Positions 63,981 through 64,000 of a stretch of DNA of 64,000 nucleotides are shown piece after piece (position 1 is the first letter of the stretch; each line of letters starts with the position of its first letter). This stretch comes from Paenibacillus sp. An7. GTDB taxonomy: Bacteria; Bacillota; Bacilli; Paenibacillales; Paenibacillaceae. The stretch is taken from contig NZ_WTWX01000011.1 of assembly GCF_009870785.1 (NCBI RefSeq), positions 59,973 through 123,972 on the forward strand, in the 5' to 3' direction. A program made the position numbers and the translations under genes. Under the pieces are notes generated by a model, which saw nothing but the letters and a program-made list of their open reading frames with translations, was not told the origin of the DNA and searched no databases.

Positions 63981-64000
63981 ATCCTTTTTTTGTAGAAAGT

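Noticed and set aside
1..64000. Search for CRISPR arrays, tRNA, rRNA, complete insertion sequences and prophage modules
   Set aside because: No regularly spaced repeats, no tRNA-like cloverleaf or rRNA sequence, no transposase, integrase or phage structural gene recognised by eye.

Overview
The window looks like chromosomal DNA of a low-to-mid GC Gram-positive bacterium, most likely a Paenibacillus or close relative. Pointers are purine-rich ribosome binding sites, frequent TTG/GTG starts, S-layer homology (SLH) domains, a ydaO-type c-di-AMP riboswitch, sensor-type AraC regulators, many sugar/peptide ABC transporters, and an ectoine/hydroxyectoine operon. I see no rRNA, tRNA, CRISPR array, prophage or complete insertion sequence. 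The genus is an inference.

Layout. 0-7.4 kb: a PAS/chemotaxis-type gene cut by the window edge, a dCache-HAMP-GGDEF diguanylate cyclase, and a sugar ABC transporter (lipoprotein plus two permeases) divergent from a GntR/LacI-hybrid regulator, with two palindromes between them. 7.4-17.3 kb: sparse, partly decayed DNA holding a large surface phosphatase (SLH + PAP2 + autotransporter-type strand repeat), an ATP-dependent DNA ligase pseudogene, a membrane AraC regulator and a secreted EEP-family enzyme with a jacalin-like lectin tail. 17.4-22.6 kb: allophanate hydrolase, PucR regulator, NCS1 permease and the C-terminal remnant of a cysteine hydrolase, probably a damaged biuret/ureide nitrogen cassette. 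22.6-27.9 kb: a two-component system next to an FtsX-type ABC exporter, with a repeat-rich operator between them. 28.4-36 kb: MarR + MFS efflux, an AAA ATPase, a NUDIX remnant, a Fur-controlled siderophore-binding lipoprotein, and an EamA transporter with a flavin monooxygenase and a frameshifted small gene.

36.2-46 kb: a large secreted modular protein, then an unusual oligopeptide/nickel-type ABC transporter. A fused double ATPase is encoded divergently from two permeases that each carry long extra membrane N-termini and from a binding lipoprotein whose lobes are in circularly permuted order. 46.4-49 kb: a YiiX-like permuted papain-fold protein, a DedA protein and a cytochrome P450 whose frame begins directly at the DedA stop codon with no usual start codon.

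49-55.8 kb: one minus-strand transcription unit, read as sigma-A promoter -> c-di-AMP riboswitch -> intrinsic terminator -> ehuB-ehuC-ehuD-ehuA -> ectA-ectB-ectC-ectD. It couples uptake and synthesis of ectoine and hydroxyectoine to one osmotic second-messenger switch. 56.1-64 kb: a TetR-controlled MFS/esterase operon, an undecaprenyl-diphosphatase, a run of small membrane or secreted hypothetical genes with a DUF1963 protein, and a possible IS256-type end at the right edge.

The strongest candidates for something undescribed are the permuted, extended ABC transporter (39.2-46.0 kb) and the single riboswitch-gated ectoine import/synthesis operon.
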